From Dendrobium chrysotoxum (Eukaryota; Streptophyta; Magnoliopsida; Asparagales; Orchidaceae), in NCBI GenBank assembly GCA_019925795.1, contig CM034313.1:83545663-83609662 (forward strand): DNA of 64,000 bases, in the 5' to 3' direction. Positions within the stretch are counted from its first letter, which is position 1. Every line of letters begins with the position of its first letter. A program made the position numbers and the translations under genes. Positions 26,001 through 35,866 of this stretch are shown here, piece after piece. The notes beneath the pieces were generated by a model. The model made no database searches. It saw only the letters and a list, made by a program, of their open reading frames with translations, and was not told the DNA's origin.

Positions 26001-29000
26001 GACGATCTTTGCCCACGGAAAAGTAGCCGGTGGTGGAGGCGGTGGTGGATGGCCGACGATTATCCACGGGTTCGGACGGATGTATGCTTCAAGCGACAAA
26101 GCCAATAGGTAGGTGATGCGGTTGACGTAGTCTCCAACGTTGTCTTCGTTTCCAAAGTGCAATTCAAAGAAAGGTGACTCCAAGATGATCACCCTACCTT
26201 GTTCATCCAAAACCAAACCATGATCATGGTCGGGATCCGCCATGTGAGAACATCGGAATCCGTAGGGAAGACGTAGTGGAGGTGTTTTCGGTTAGAGAAG
26301 GAGGAAGAGGGGGGGGGGGGGTTGCGGTTTTGGAAGAAAGGGGAAGGTAGGGGGCGGCTAGGGTTAGAGGAGAGAGGAGGGATTATGGGCTAGAAGTGAA
26401 TTTCAGGTTTAGGGATTTTGGAGGGAGACTTAATTTGAATTAGAATTCAAATTGTCTAGGGATTAGGAAATTAATTGGGGAATTAATGGGGGCAAGCCCT
26501 AGGTGGGCCGGCGGCAAAGAGAGAGGGAGAGGGGATTGGGGAGGAGTTATGAGGGGTTTCCAATTTAAGATTTCTAAATTAGGAAGAGAATAATTCAATC
26601 CAATCCAATTTGAAATTAAATTAAGATTAGATTTAAAACTTTCCTAATTTAGCTTTGTTAATTTGGGAAACTATTTGAAATTCAAAATTTGAATTTCAAA
26701 TGGCTTTGATCTATTTCCCAAACTAGCTAAGCCAAATTAAGGAACTACTAATGATGAAATAACTCATCATCCAAGGGTTTGAACTAGGAGGGGCCGGCGG
26801 TAGGGCTAGGAGAGGTGGCGGGCAGCCGACCTAAGGGAGGTGGAGGGGGTGACGGCGGGTCTAGGGTGGGGGTGCCCGGTTGGGGTAAGAGGGAGGGGTG
26901 TTGGGGAGGTTGGCCGGCGGTACAGGGGAGTGAGGAGGGGTCGGCGGGTGGAGGTGGGGAGGGAGAAGGAAAAGAGAATGAAATAAGAAAAGAAAGCCAC
27001 GAGCCGAGGACTCTTCCAACGACTGATGGGTATTTCGCTTGCTCTCACCTTGAGCTCTCTTTCTCTCCACTAGTGCTCACACAAGATGAAGAAGAAGACA
27101 AAGGAAATTTTCATTAATCAATCATCATCTCATACAATGCAAGGGGCCTCCTATAAATAGGCCAAAGGAAGAAAATAAAATACTAAAGTGCCCTTGTGCT
27201 ACAACATAGACTCAACTCCTAGTAGGGGTACAATAGGAAAACTCAAAGAAAAATACATGAATAAAAATACATCAAAAATATAAACTCTGAATCGTGGCCA
27301 TCGATCTACGATTCTTCCGACGGTACACATGTCGGAATCTCGGGTCGATGTCCTCATCATATTGCCTTTGATCTCTCAATTGGAGATCTAAAGTTCAATT
27401 ACTTGCCCAAAAAAATAGAAACTACTACATCATTCATATACATTAACACACATTTCTCCTTCAAGCCCACCAAATAAATTTTCTTCATACTCAATAATGT
27501 GAACTTATAAGAAGGATATTTCGTTGTTCTTATGCTTTCCATCTATTGACATAGTAAAATGTTCACCATATAGTACATCTTCCAACATAAAACCCTTCTC
27601 CAATACCAATGCAATCTTACTAAGCCAATTTTCCATATCTCTCTCCCATAATTGCATTAATATGGCTGATAAATGTGATTCCTTAATAGTTACACAGTCC
27701 AAAGCATATCATTTGATAGTAAATATTGGTACAAAAATAATTCATCTCCTATTGTTTGGCATCCTCTTAGGGGTTGCCTAGTTTTGCAAGATGTTGTCAA
27801 AACTGAACATGAACTTAAGCTAAATCCAACCAGTAGATTAGCTAAGCTAATATTTGACTGGAGTTGTAGTCTTTAAATCTGGATTTAGTTAACCCAATTA
27901 AATATATGATTTAAAGGATTTAAGGGCAAGGGTTCAAATATTTATCTTCTGTTTCGGTCAACATTTATAAATTTTACATCCCAATTCTAATTAGGCTAAA
28001 AAATGAATAAATATAAAAAGACATAATTATACCCTAACTAGCATCTTAATTATTATGTAGATGTTAATTAATTAATTTAATTAATTTGGTAACTCATTAA
28101 TCTAATTTTTAACTGGCGAAATGAAGACTATTTAATCAAAAGTTAGACCATTATAAGCATTAACAAGACAAATTATTTATAATAAATCTAGTATGTATCA
28201 ATTAACACAATATTACCCTAAGAAAAGTTCTAGGTATTAATTACTTATGTCAACAAATATAATTCAATTATAAATTATATTCTTAACTATCCCAATTAAA
28301 GCTAAAGTAATCCTTGGCTAATTAAGTAAACAGTTACTGATTGATAATTACTCCATCTAATTAACCAATATAACAAGTGGTCTAAACAATATAATTAAAA
28401 ATAAATAAACCTTAATTCCAAATTGAACCTTGGTTAACCCTAATTAACGTAGCTACTTAATGAACTATTATTATGAATAACTTATCATTAAATAATATTG
28501 CTATATTGATTAACATAATTAAAAACAAATTAAATCCTTGTCATCTCAATCAATACCCAAATTAATCAATCATTCTCCAATGTAAATACATAATGAATTA
28601 TTATCACAGGTAGTTAATAAATGAGTCAAATAACCCAAGCTTAATTATCAAAATTAAACACTAATGGAATCTTAATGATTAAATTTAAAATCAATTTAAT
28701 CACTAGTTAGCCAACGTAATAAATTTATTACCTATTAAACGGCTAAGTTCAATTAATTTGCAAGGGGCATACCTAATCACTATAATTAAGTTATTTAATC
28801 TTACTTATTTAAATGAAACATAAATAAATTCCTAATCAACTCAAGTAAATAGTATATTACCGATTACTCTAGTGAATGTAGCAGTAAATTAATTACCACA
28901 TAGCTCATTACTATAATTGTATCCTAATAAACCTCAATACAACTAATAAAACCCTAATTAACCTAATTTGTTTACTAATAAGGCACTCCAAAATTTTAAT

Positions 29001-31348
29001 CAAAACCCTTTGACCCACTAAATCTCTTACTTGCATCCAATCAATTTTATAAGAATAACTCAAACAAAAGATACTAAAATGACGGCTATAGTGGAAGATA
29101 AGATTAGAGAGAGTTGCCTTAGATGGTTTGGTCGCATAAAATGACGGCCTTCCGATGACCAGGTTAGGAAATTAGATGTATTAGATTTAACTTATGTTAA
29201 GAAAGGTAGAGGTAAACCTAAAAAGCCTTGGTTAGAAAATATTAGAAATGACCTTTCTTTATTACATTTAAATGAGAATTTGACTCTTAATAAGACAATG
29301 GAGAAAAAGGATTCATGTAGCCGACCCCACATAGTGGGATAAAGGCTTGTTGTTGTTGTTGTTGCTGTCGCCGTTGTTGTTGTAGTATTGGTTAGCAAAA
29401 GTACACTCGCTCATAATCTTCTCTATCTTATTTGAGTTTTTTTTTAATCAATCCATGCTATGCTTCATAATTATGTTTATTTTGCACTTCTGAAGACATT
29501 TCTTTCTTAAAAGTTCTAATCTAATGACTTTAAAATAGCATTTTTCATCTTTAGCCCGCTCAATTTCTTACTTACATCCAATCGATTTTAAAAGAATAAC
29601 TCTAACAGAAGATAATAGCAAAAAAAAAAGCTTTCAACATTTAACATAATTTAAGCTTGTTGGATTTACATGAGTAAGAAAAGCCAAGTTTACTAAATCC
29701 TTAGTCGCCCCTTGTCATTAGGATTTTATTAAAATATTTGTTAGCAAAATTACTCTAATATCGCTCATAATCCTCTCAATCCCATTTGAGTTTCTTGGAT
29801 CAATCAACACTTGCATCATAATTATGTTCATTTTGCATCTTTCCATTTTTTTTCCTTTTTGCTCTAAATATATTTAACTTCATCAAAGCCTCTAGATCTA
29901 AATCCCTGTGCTATAAAGAATTTATATCCTTCCTTTTTCCCGTCATTATTACTAAACCTACTATATAAATCACTGAGATTCTCAATATAGCCTTCCTTCC
30001 CTGTGATCATTGTACATGTTAATAGTATTTAATTTACATCATTATTTAAAAGAAAGTTTTTTTGTGAAGAATTTTGTGAAGATCCTATCTACTGCAAGCT
30101 CTCCAGATATGCACAATCAATTTCTATACTCTTCTGAAACTTCTATAATAATCTTCTTGAAGCAATCAATCTCAGATACTTTGGATAAGGCTAATAATGA
30201 TGATCTTGCTTGCTCTAGGACATATTTTCTTTCAATAATGATACTTATGTTTTTAAGATAGAGATCTATAATTACTATCTAATTTGGGTGGTTGTAACAA
30301 ACATAATTAGATGACTACATAACTAGTAGAATTAAAATAATTAGATTGAGGTAAAGATAAAGTTGGGATGCTAATACTATCAAATCTTTTATCAACTTTA
30401 GGAAAATACAAGGAAACAATAACAATGCAGGCTATTCTGAATGGCTGCTGTCGTTGGGGAAGGAAGTTGCTTTCAAGTTTCTTTCAAATTAGTGTTGAAA
30501 GATGCAAATTCACTTTGATAAAACATAGCTAATTACACAATGGAAAGACAAAAAAAACACTTAAGGAACTTTAATAACCATCCCCATGGTTAAAGCTACA
30601 AGTCTAAAATGGTTAACGAGTCAAGTGCAAGAGACATTTATGAAGCCAGTACATGAACGTTCAATCCAAAATCAATCCCAATTCTAGGCTATTAAATACA
30701 AAGCTCTTAAATAGACAGCATATATAATGTGAAGCTCGAACCATAAATACCGGACCTATAACAGATAGTCCACGTCTCACTTCACTAACCAACGGCCTCA
30801 ATCACAAAAACACAAATCTAAGCACCAGTATATAGTTCTTCAAGAGATCGGACCTACTGCACTTTGAAGCTCAAATCACCAAAAATAAAGCTTGAAGAAA
30901 TGTTTCATGTTTCACTAAAAATTACGAGCATGCAAACCACACCAGCACTCAAAATATGTGAATACTAGGCAGACAAATCCATTTATGAAACCAATATATG
31001 AAGGTTCGCCCCAAAAGCAACGCTTTTCTCCAATTTATGAAGGTTCACCTAATTCCTTGGCATAAAACAAAATGCTAATGGTTCGATCCAAATCAATAAT
31101 TCAATAATCCAGTAAAAACGGAAGGGCCAAAACACAAACCATCGACCAAATCAAAATCGTACACAACCCCTAAGAACATGAAAAATCAGCGTCCACCTAT
31201 TTTCATAGAGACTATGAGATTAAAAGCACAGAAAGAAGACTACCTTAAGCTGGGAGAGGAGATTGTTGCAAGTTCCGAAATCGTTCCTCAACAAAGCAGC
31301 TTTGAGTCGGGCAAAGATCTGTGTTACTTCGACCAGTTGCGGATCCAT
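8017..31348 (-). CDS. RPN12: 26S proteasome lid subunit RPN12 (PSMD8 homologue), six exons
   Basis: Encodes a 267-residue non-ATPase lid subunit of the 26S proteasome, which supports lid assembly and docking and acts in nucleus and cytosol; in Arabidopsis RPN12a mutants have altered cytokinin and auxin responses. Exons (minus): 31244-31348, 23501-23579, 17739-17841, 9351-9614, 8657-8768, 8017-8157. All junctions are GT-AG and the phases fit without a stop, giving 804 bases including TGA. Start MDPQLVEVTQIF; exon 2 VLLTKYPSLPPTFQ; exon 3 DIYEHAVLLSVKTEDQDAF; exon 4 GLNLLRLLVQNRIAEFHTEL and KHAVELEQSFMEGAYNRVL; exon 5 DEIAGCSEKAYDS; exon 6 ends LINQTLSYARELERIV. The CSN8/PSMD8 (PCI-type) domain covers about residues 80-220. 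Length and termini match plant RPN12. Introns are 7664, 5659, 8124, 582 and 499 bp; the three long ones are filled with transposons. Identification is from memory of the family. Confidence 0.95.
8158..8656 (-). other. RPN12 intron 5 with strong short hairpin
   Basis: Within this 499-bp intron, 8390-8640 is GC-richer than its surroundings and repetitive. GAGCTAGCC occurs twice within a loose tandem repeat (about 8450-8515). At 8558-8589 the sequence folds into a hairpin: arms GCCAGTCTGAAAC and GTTTTAGACTGGC pair at 12 of 13 positions around a 6-nt loop. TGATCAGCC (8533) and GGCTGATCA (8587) are also mutually complementary. It is probably a MITE remnant. Confidence 0.5.
8940..9290. repeat. interspersed repeat with GATCAAAATGATC ends
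   Basis: In RPN12 intron 4. It begins AAGATCAAAATGATCACTTAACT near 9018 and ends with the inverse ATTTTGATCATTT near 9190-9200, with AGTTAAGAGACC and GGACTAATTCGATCC inside. A related block lies at 54610-54780 (GATCAAAATGATCC and the inverse ACTATTTTGATC). The pair looks like an interspersed palindromic repeat, possibly a MITE or MULE derivative. Its class is not settled. Confidence 0.4.
9615..13990. other. RPN12 intron 3, part without recognisable element
   Basis: AT-rich intron DNA. It includes an AGC microsatellite patch near 9695-9720 and an (AT)n run at about 10815-10830. A 111-codon minus-strand ORF at 10298-10633 has no recognisable motif. Some blocks between 11200 and 12550 look like decayed repeat sequence, but I could not name a family. 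Confidence 0.4.
13990..17043 (-). mobile_element. decayed Ty1/Copia retrotransposon
   Basis: Minus-strand order from high to low coordinates fits Copia. Gag-pre-integrase signals come first: WILGSKASSHMIGN at about 16725-16790, and a CNACEICNN zinc-like motif near 16320-16350. The RT core YGDDILLIEGD follows (GDD codons at 15102-15110). Then comes RNase H, 14425-14652 (FFDVDYARSINDRNST and RLSAKAEE). Just below is the 3' junction: a purine-rich CTTGAGGAAGATTGC tract and a TGCTGG LTR start near 14002. The 3' LTR is not delimited and no 5' LTR is seen. Frameshifts and stops are everywhere. It lies in RPN12 intron 3, antisense to nothing and in the same orientation as the host gene. Confidence 0.75.
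14050..14435. repeat. tandem duplication of the Copia 3' end (about 195 bp)
   Basis: The segments 14050-14240 and 14247-14435 are diverged direct copies. Both carry ATTRTAGTGGAACNAGAGCC, a CAATCAAATTTAATGTGTTT block and ACTAGTGATATAGATGGAAG. The unit covers the C-terminal RNase H and the segment just before the 3' LTR of the Copia element. Confidence 0.7.
18020..18330. repeat. two short tandem duplications in RPN12 intron 2
   Basis: GCTAAACAATGCAGC followed by a TACAAATAATTCCA block is duplicated with a period of about 37 bp (18035-18095). Further on, AACAGTRGGGAAATAGCTC is duplicated with a period of about 24 bp (18281-18325). They show replication slippage only. Confidence 0.6.
18651..18852 (-). 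mobile_element. RTE LINE 3' fragment, 14-bp target duplication
   Basis: A 202-bp 3' remnant of the same RTE family (minus): the conserved end block (TATCCCACTA seen on plus), a short CAA-repeat tail and the region equivalent to the RTE C-terminus. Perfect flanks AATTCCACAAAACT at 18637-18650 and 18853-18866 are the target duplication. It lies in RPN12 intron 2. Confidence 0.85.
19204..19306. repeat. two-copy tandem repeat of about 53 bp
   Basis: AAACTGGATNATNTATGT followed by TTTTAAAAGAAAATTGTGCAA occurs twice in a row, with small indels. Non-coding intron sequence. Confidence 0.6.
20300..22250 (-). mobile_element. very old RTE-type LINE copy
   Basis: A heavily mutated RT domain on the minus strand. 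The 20923-21117 ORF reads LTKDIQSKIAWRVIFVDNI, corresponding to the RT catalytic FADDI motif, with Asp-Asp changed to Asp-Asn. Just upstream, around 21121-21240, the broken frame IIKAMYDGVLTSISTS matches the segment that precedes it in RTE reverse transcriptases. Many stops are present, and both ends are approximate. This is the oldest copy of the family in the window and lies in RPN12 intron 2. Confidence 0.6.
22250..25900. other. RPN12 intron 2/1 DNA around exon 2
   Basis: AT-rich intron sequence apart from RPN12 exon 2 (23501-23579). A partial MITE end (GGTTGTTTGGTTGGATG) occurs near 22480. Nothing else could be supported. Confidence 0.5.
25932..26243 (-). CDS. orphan ORF with C-terminal membrane anchor
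   Basis: A 103-codon ORF, GC-richer than the surrounding AT-rich intron of RPN12. It starts MADPDHDHGLVLDEQGRV, has a seven-proline run at about residues 67-73, then a hydrophobic helix IVGTIFFVVISILAWKIF at about 80-97 and a short tail. That is a tail-anchored or single-pass layout. Upstream on the same strand (26244-27450) lies pyrimidine-rich, leader-like DNA with CTAACCCTAGCCGCC, and a TATTTATAG box near 27151-27160. I do not recognise the protein. It may belong to a retroelement: TGTGTG just beside CTTGAAGGAGAAA near 27455 looks like a polypurine tract and LTR start on the minus strand. No element could be closed, and no target duplication was found. Confidence 0.35.
   Translation of the reverse strand: MADPDHDHGLVLDEQGRVIILESPFFELHFGNEDNVGDYVNRITYLLALSLEAYIRPNPWIIVGHPPPPPPPATFPWAKIVGTIFFVVISILAWKIFSKPSLV
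26244..27470 (-). other. GC-skewed leader-like block upstream of the orphan ORF
   Basis: A purine-rich plus strand (GGGAGG, GGTGGAGG) with a run of about 12 G at 26311-26322 and a CCTATAAATAGG palindrome at 27150-27161. The base composition is unlike the flanks. On the minus strand it begins next to a purine tract (about 27460) and ends at the orphan ORF. It could be an LTR plus leader of a retroelement, or a captured promoter. The ORFs here (80-100 codons) are low-complexity and I do not call them genes. Confidence 0.35.
27800..28990. repeat. AATTAA-rich degenerate low-complexity region
   Basis: About 1.2 kb in which TAATTAA and related words recur every few tens of bases (for example 28060-28100, 28400-28450, 28730-28800). 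It is non-coding, very AT-rich and without a clear fixed period. Confidence 0.5.
29000..29850. repeat. diverged direct duplication interrupted by an RTE
   Basis: Block A (29000-29075, containing CTTACTTGCATCCAATCAAT) recurs at 29542-29618. Block B (29384-29490, containing CATAATTATGTTTATTTTGC) recurs at 29740-29848. In the first copy an RTE 3' fragment sits between A and B; in the second copy unrelated AT-rich sequence does. Confidence 0.6.
29079..29384 (+). mobile_element. RTE LINE 3' fragment
   Basis: Plus-strand 3' end of the same RTE family. The region equivalent to the C-terminal protein (CLRWFGRIK, LDLTYVKKGRGKPKKP) is followed by ATAGTGGGATAAAGGCTTG and a TTG-repeat tail with a GTCGCC interruption. 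Frame breaks show it is dead. Its target duplication is not clear. It lies in RPN12 intron 1. Confidence 0.8.
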
Positions 31349-34300
31349 ATCTTCCTCCTATCCCACTCTCTTCTTCGTGCAGGATTATCCTGATCAAGAT
31401 CCCGACTTGCACTTTTCGTTCACCTCAAAACCCTAATGTCAAAGGAATCGCCTTGGTGGCTGATAGGGGAAGCGCAGTAGTGCAGATACGCTGTGGTCTT
31501 CGGCCCCAAAACAATTAGTACAAAGAATTTACACTCAAACAAAGAAATACGATTTTTAATTTCACATTTCCAATTTTTTTTAGGGGCTAATTGATTGGCT
31601 AAAAAATCAATACATTGTGAAAGGAATATAGTGTGAAAATAATATAGTATTGTTGTGCTTTAAAAATTTTGAGTTTGTATAGTGTATATTTTATGTTTTA
31701 ATATTTACAAAAATTTATCATGTACAGATAAAAGTAATAAGATCGAAAAAAATATACATGAAATTTTCATAAAGGGAAAAAAACTGTAGGATTTGACCTA
31801 GTTAAAAAATCAACTATGTAGTACGTGATAACAATATTAAAGAAGAGGGGGATTACATAAACATCTATTTTTTTAATAGAGATTATAGAAATTAAGTGTA
31901 CACATATGAACAATCTATACCCAACAGCAGGGCTTGATTTCTCTAATAAGAGTTATAGAAAATAGGTGTTCACAAGCAAACAGTTATACTAAACATCATG
32001 GTTAAATCTTATTACTTGTTAGTATTCTGAAGAAGGTGGCAATGGTGGTTAGCATCGGCAAAGCTGGTGGTGATCGTCGATGGCGATGGTTGAAAAATGC
32101 AAGAAAACTCTTTCTAGTTTCTCCTTCTTTCTCCCTTTCATGTGAAGAAAGATAGCATATTTATAGATTTTTTGGAATGACATGTTTCATAAATATGGAG
32201 AAAGTCTAGAGCAAATTTAGAGTGCCCCATCAGATGGTTCATATTGATTCATTCAATCATGGAGATTTTGTTAAGCATTTAAGTGTCTTAATGATGTCAA
32301 AATCAAGCGATCTTGGGTTCATTGGATTCGTCTTATCAAGTCATTATATTGGATTATAAGAATGTCATATTTGGATATTATTTAGCTATCCAATTAACGC
32401 TTTGAAGCTTTAGGTGTGCTTCAATTCCTTAATTTGGGCCTGTTTCGGCTCGAATTTGACCAATTGGTGTCGTTAGGTTCGTCTCATCGAAACATTCAAT
32501 TTTAGTGAAATCAAAGTATGTATGGTCCCAATTTTAATTTTAAAAGTTTCCAATTCAGATTTACTCGAGATTTGCGCCCAATGAAGATGATTTTTTTGTG
32601 ATGAGTGTAAAGTAAATTCAGGTTATTTTTTTTCATTTAAAGTAAAATGAATATGATGTAAAGTATAATGATGGCGGCGGATGCCTGCAGTGGTGGTGTC
32701 GACAATGTTGACCAGGAGGCTGCTGGCAACGATGATGGGTGGCGACAGGCAATGGGTGACCGAAGGTGGTGGCCACGACAGGTGGGGCTGCTACGATCGA
32801 TGGAAGTGGCCATGGTGATCGGTGGCGGTTGCCGGATGTGGCCAACGACAGTTAGCAACGCTCAAGCGAGCTTACTTACAATGTTAATCACACACACACA
32901 CTCTCTCTCTCTCAAAACTAGGCGAGTTTGCTTTACCTAAGAAATGAATTATAATTATTTACACTACATTTGCTTTACTTTGCTTTTCATTCCTTTTTCA
33001 TCAAATCAAACGCCAAAATTATCAAAATGCTTGCATTTGGAATATTTTACACTCAATCAAATAACTCCTTAGTGTAATTATAAATTTAAAACTTTTATTG
33101 ATTTATTCTTTCCACATTAAATTAAAATTTTCATTATTTGTGTTGTAACAAAAAATTAACTCACATAAGGAATTAAAAATTATAATTTGTAGTATTTAAC
33201 TTTGCTACATAATACCTAATATCTGAAAATATTATAATAGATATTTTTTGTTCATCTCTCTAGTCTCTACTAAATGGCATATTTGATTACATGTAGATAA
33301 ATAATGATAATTTTTATTTAAATATGAAAATAAAATCATTACATCTTAGACAAATTATGAATATTTATAGAGTTTGAAAATAGCATTTATACACGAGGAA
33401 ATCATATAAGCAAAAACTTATTTAAGGAATATATAAACTACGTAAGATATTTTATATAGTTTGAGACTAAAATGACCCCTCATAAAGCAGCGGGGAATAT
33501 CATTTTCTCATATTTAAATTAAAGGTAATGTGCATGAATATTTTGACATGATTCAGAATTCAATCAATCTACATCAATATGTATGCACCCCCTTCTTTTA
33601 GGATTTCTCCAAATATCTCCTTATAGTGGAGAAACTTTCTCATCATTGGTGAAGTTGCTTAAATCATGTTTTTCATATAGTTAACAAACATAACCACCAA
33701 ATCTCTCCTAATAGGTTGGACAAACTCAAACCCTAATTTACAGAGCAAAATAACCTTTACAATATTCTCCAAATATTTGGTGGTATCCAAAGATCACACC
33801 AACAAATCAAATCCACCCATTCTCTACAAACTATCGATTGAAAAAACTACAATTTTAAATAATTAACGAACTTTTTCTAGAGAGACTGAGAGAGAGATCA
33901 CAATAAAAATAGCTTCGTAAAGATCACACACACTTAGAGTCAAAATGAATATATGAAAACTTTCTCCCGTAAGCACACAAAAAAAAATTTATATTCAAAA
34001 CACTTAAGCTTTCGTAGTATTCACATCATTTCTCATTCCATCCTTTATTTACAAGCAAATGAATCGTTGAGATTTTTTTAAGCTAATGTACTAAAAAATG
34101 TATAGAAAAAATTAAAGTAAACAAACACTTCAAATATTATATGAATTTTAAGGCTAAATTAATTGATTATATTCCAATTGCCTCAACCTAATTAATGTAT
34201 ACTTGTCATAAAATTTCTAATCAACTTTTCATATATTAACAAAGGCTTTGCTTGTGACAGCTTTTTTACTGCTTCTTAAAACAACTTTCTAGTACAAAAG

Positions 34301-34428
34301 TTAAATTTTTTGTACTTGAAAGCTGCTTTAAGAAACAGTAAAAAAGTAGTCCCAAACGAAGCCAAAATCAGTGGTGGATGACTATTCTGTCGATTCTCTG
34401 GAAAAGCTTATTTGGGATAGCTTTCTAC
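31349..34428. other. RPN12 5' flank and intergenic DNA
   Basis: 31349-31520 is GC-richer and probably holds the RPN12 5' UTR and core promoter (minus), with AACCCTAA-type motifs. 32000-32150 and 32660-32870 are GC-rich islands with GGTGG/GATGG codon-like repeats; their ORFs (up to 90 codons) are low-complexity. A short CA/CT microsatellite lies at 32888-32915. No recognisable gene is present between RPN12 and the Mutator-like element. Confidence 0.5.
34244..34363. mobile_element. MITE, GGCTTCGTTTGGGAC family (copy 1)
   Basis: A 120-bp palindromic element: the left end GGCTTTGCTTGTGACAGC and the right end CCCAAACGAAGCC are inverted repeats, with CTGCTT/AAGCAG-like subterminal blocks. See the copies at 46739-54138. 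Probably a Tourist/PIF-Harbinger-like MITE by its TTA target sites elsewhere. Confidence 0.7.
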
Positions 34429-35557
34429 GAATTTTTATTAGGTCCGAACACCGGACGTAGCTCTACGTTCGGAGTCTAATAAAATTACGACACTTGTCCT
34501 GTTCATGTGGATATTAATTTATGATTTATTTTTTGTTTATTTCTCGCTAACCCGACCGACCTGACCCAAAATATTCCTGTTCAAATTTATGGTTTTAAAA
34601 TTGGCGCTCTTTTTAAAAATGAAATACCACGAAACATTTCTATTTTTTTAGGACTTCCGCTAAAAAACTTTTCATAGCTATTTATTTTGAACTCTCAGTA
34701 CCAATGCTCTGTCCCGCTCGGTACCAATGTTCAATACTGCTCGGTACCGCTCGATACCAATACTTAGTACCATTCGGTACCAATGCTCGGTACCGCTCAG
34801 AACGGCTTAGTATCAATGCTCGGTACTGCTCGGTACTACTCGGTACCGCTCGGTATCAATGCTCAGTATCGCTCGGTACCGCTCAGAATGGCTCGGTATC
34901 AATGCTCGGTACTGCTCGGTACCAATGCTCGGTACCACTTGGTATTTATAAATAATATGTATTTCTTAATCAGATTTTTTACATCTGAATCAATATGATA
35001 GTTTTTTACACCTGAATCAACATAATTGGTACACAACATATTTGTGAAAAAGCTAACAATATTTTAAAATGAACAAAAATATTACAGAAGCATGTGTTCT
35101 CCCTCTAGGGCATAAAAACGACTTACAAACTTTGAAAATAAATGGGACTTTAAAATAACTCTTACAATAAAAATTTGTTCCGGGGGGACCTGACCGGGTC
35201 CTGCCAGGGGGCGCTGCCCCTCGGACCCTCGCCAAGGGGCGCTGCCCCCTCGGAACCCCCGACTAGTCTTCATCTTCATCTTCACCAGCTTCTCCACCTC
35301 CAAACCAGTATTCATCTTCATTTTCACCGGCTTCTCGACCTCCTAACAAGTCTTCATCTTCACTGGCTTCTCCTCGTTTCTTTTTTCTCAACAGCTTTGA
35401 AATGTTTTTTGAGCGTCATGATTTTATTGGCAGGCTGACAAGAAAAAAAATTAAAAAAGAAATAAAAAAGATTATCCAGCTGTACAATACAGATGTCGTG
35501 ATTTTATTGGCGTCCGAATATAAAGCTACGTCCGATGTCCAGACCTAATAAAAATTC
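34429..35557. mobile_element. non-autonomous Mutator-like element with minisatellite
   Basis: Terminal inverted repeats of about 65 bp: the left starts GAATTTTTATTAGGTC at 34429, and the right is its inverse ending at 35557, both continuing through CGGACGTAGCT and AATAAAATYACGAC blocks. Flanks GCTTTCTAC (34420-34428) and TCTTTCTAC (35558-35566) form a 9-bp target duplication with one difference, the size typical of Mutator-like elements. Inside are a GGTACC minisatellite (34695-34945) and a GC-rich palindromic patch (35175-35270, GGGGCGCTGCCCC twice). No transposase is present. The class assignment rests on target-site size and long TIRs. Confidence 0.75.
34695..34945. repeat. GGTACC-rich minisatellite
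   Basis: About 250 bp of imperfect units built on GCTCGGTACC with AATGCTCGGTAC and GCTCAGAAYGG variants, roughly 11 and 22 bp long. The many GGTACC palindromes and the open frames in both readings (70-83 codons) follow from the repeat itself. Confidence 0.85.
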
Positions 35558-35866
35558 TCTTTCTACATATCCAAATTATATTTTTGTTTGGCTAGTATTT
35601 TCTGGTTAATTTCTATAAAAAAATATGCTAAGAACATATTTGTTGCTACTGATCTACTAATGTCCAAATTTTTTAAAAAATTATATATTAATAATACTTA
35701 TAACGATTTTTTTAAAAAAATTTATCCATAATTTATAGCTTTATTATTAATAATATTATTTGATAGGAATGCAAATCAAATTGCGCGTGCTTAAGCTATA
35801 AGTTAGCCGCCGCAAACCCTAAAATTGGGTCAGGCGAGATTGGGGGAAAGGGAGAGCAAGAAGCAG
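35558..35866 (+). promoter_or_regulatory. LLPH-like gene 5' flank
   Basis: AT-rich up to about 35790, then GC-richer leader-like sequence (GCCGCCGCAAACCCTAAAA) just before the ATG. The AAACCCTAA word is a telo-box, common in promoters of plant ribosome-biogenesis genes. That fits the predicted function, but its activity is inferred. Confidence 0.5.

Noticed and set aside
26806..27117. ORFs of 69-100 codons in purine-rich DNA
   Set aside because: Gly/Pro/Ser-rich low-complexity translations of skewed DNA on both strands; no motif.
25913..27452. Solo LTR with TG...CA ends
   Set aside because: TG/CA ends can be picked, but there is no matching 5-bp duplication at the edges and no second LTR.
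32668..32940. 90-codon plus ORF and two minus ORFs
   Set aside because: Trinucleotide-like GGT/GAT-rich low-complexity DNA; protein composition is not convincing.
34704..34998. Two overlapping ORFs of 71 and 83 codons
   Set aside because: They translate the GGTACC minisatellite and have no independent support.
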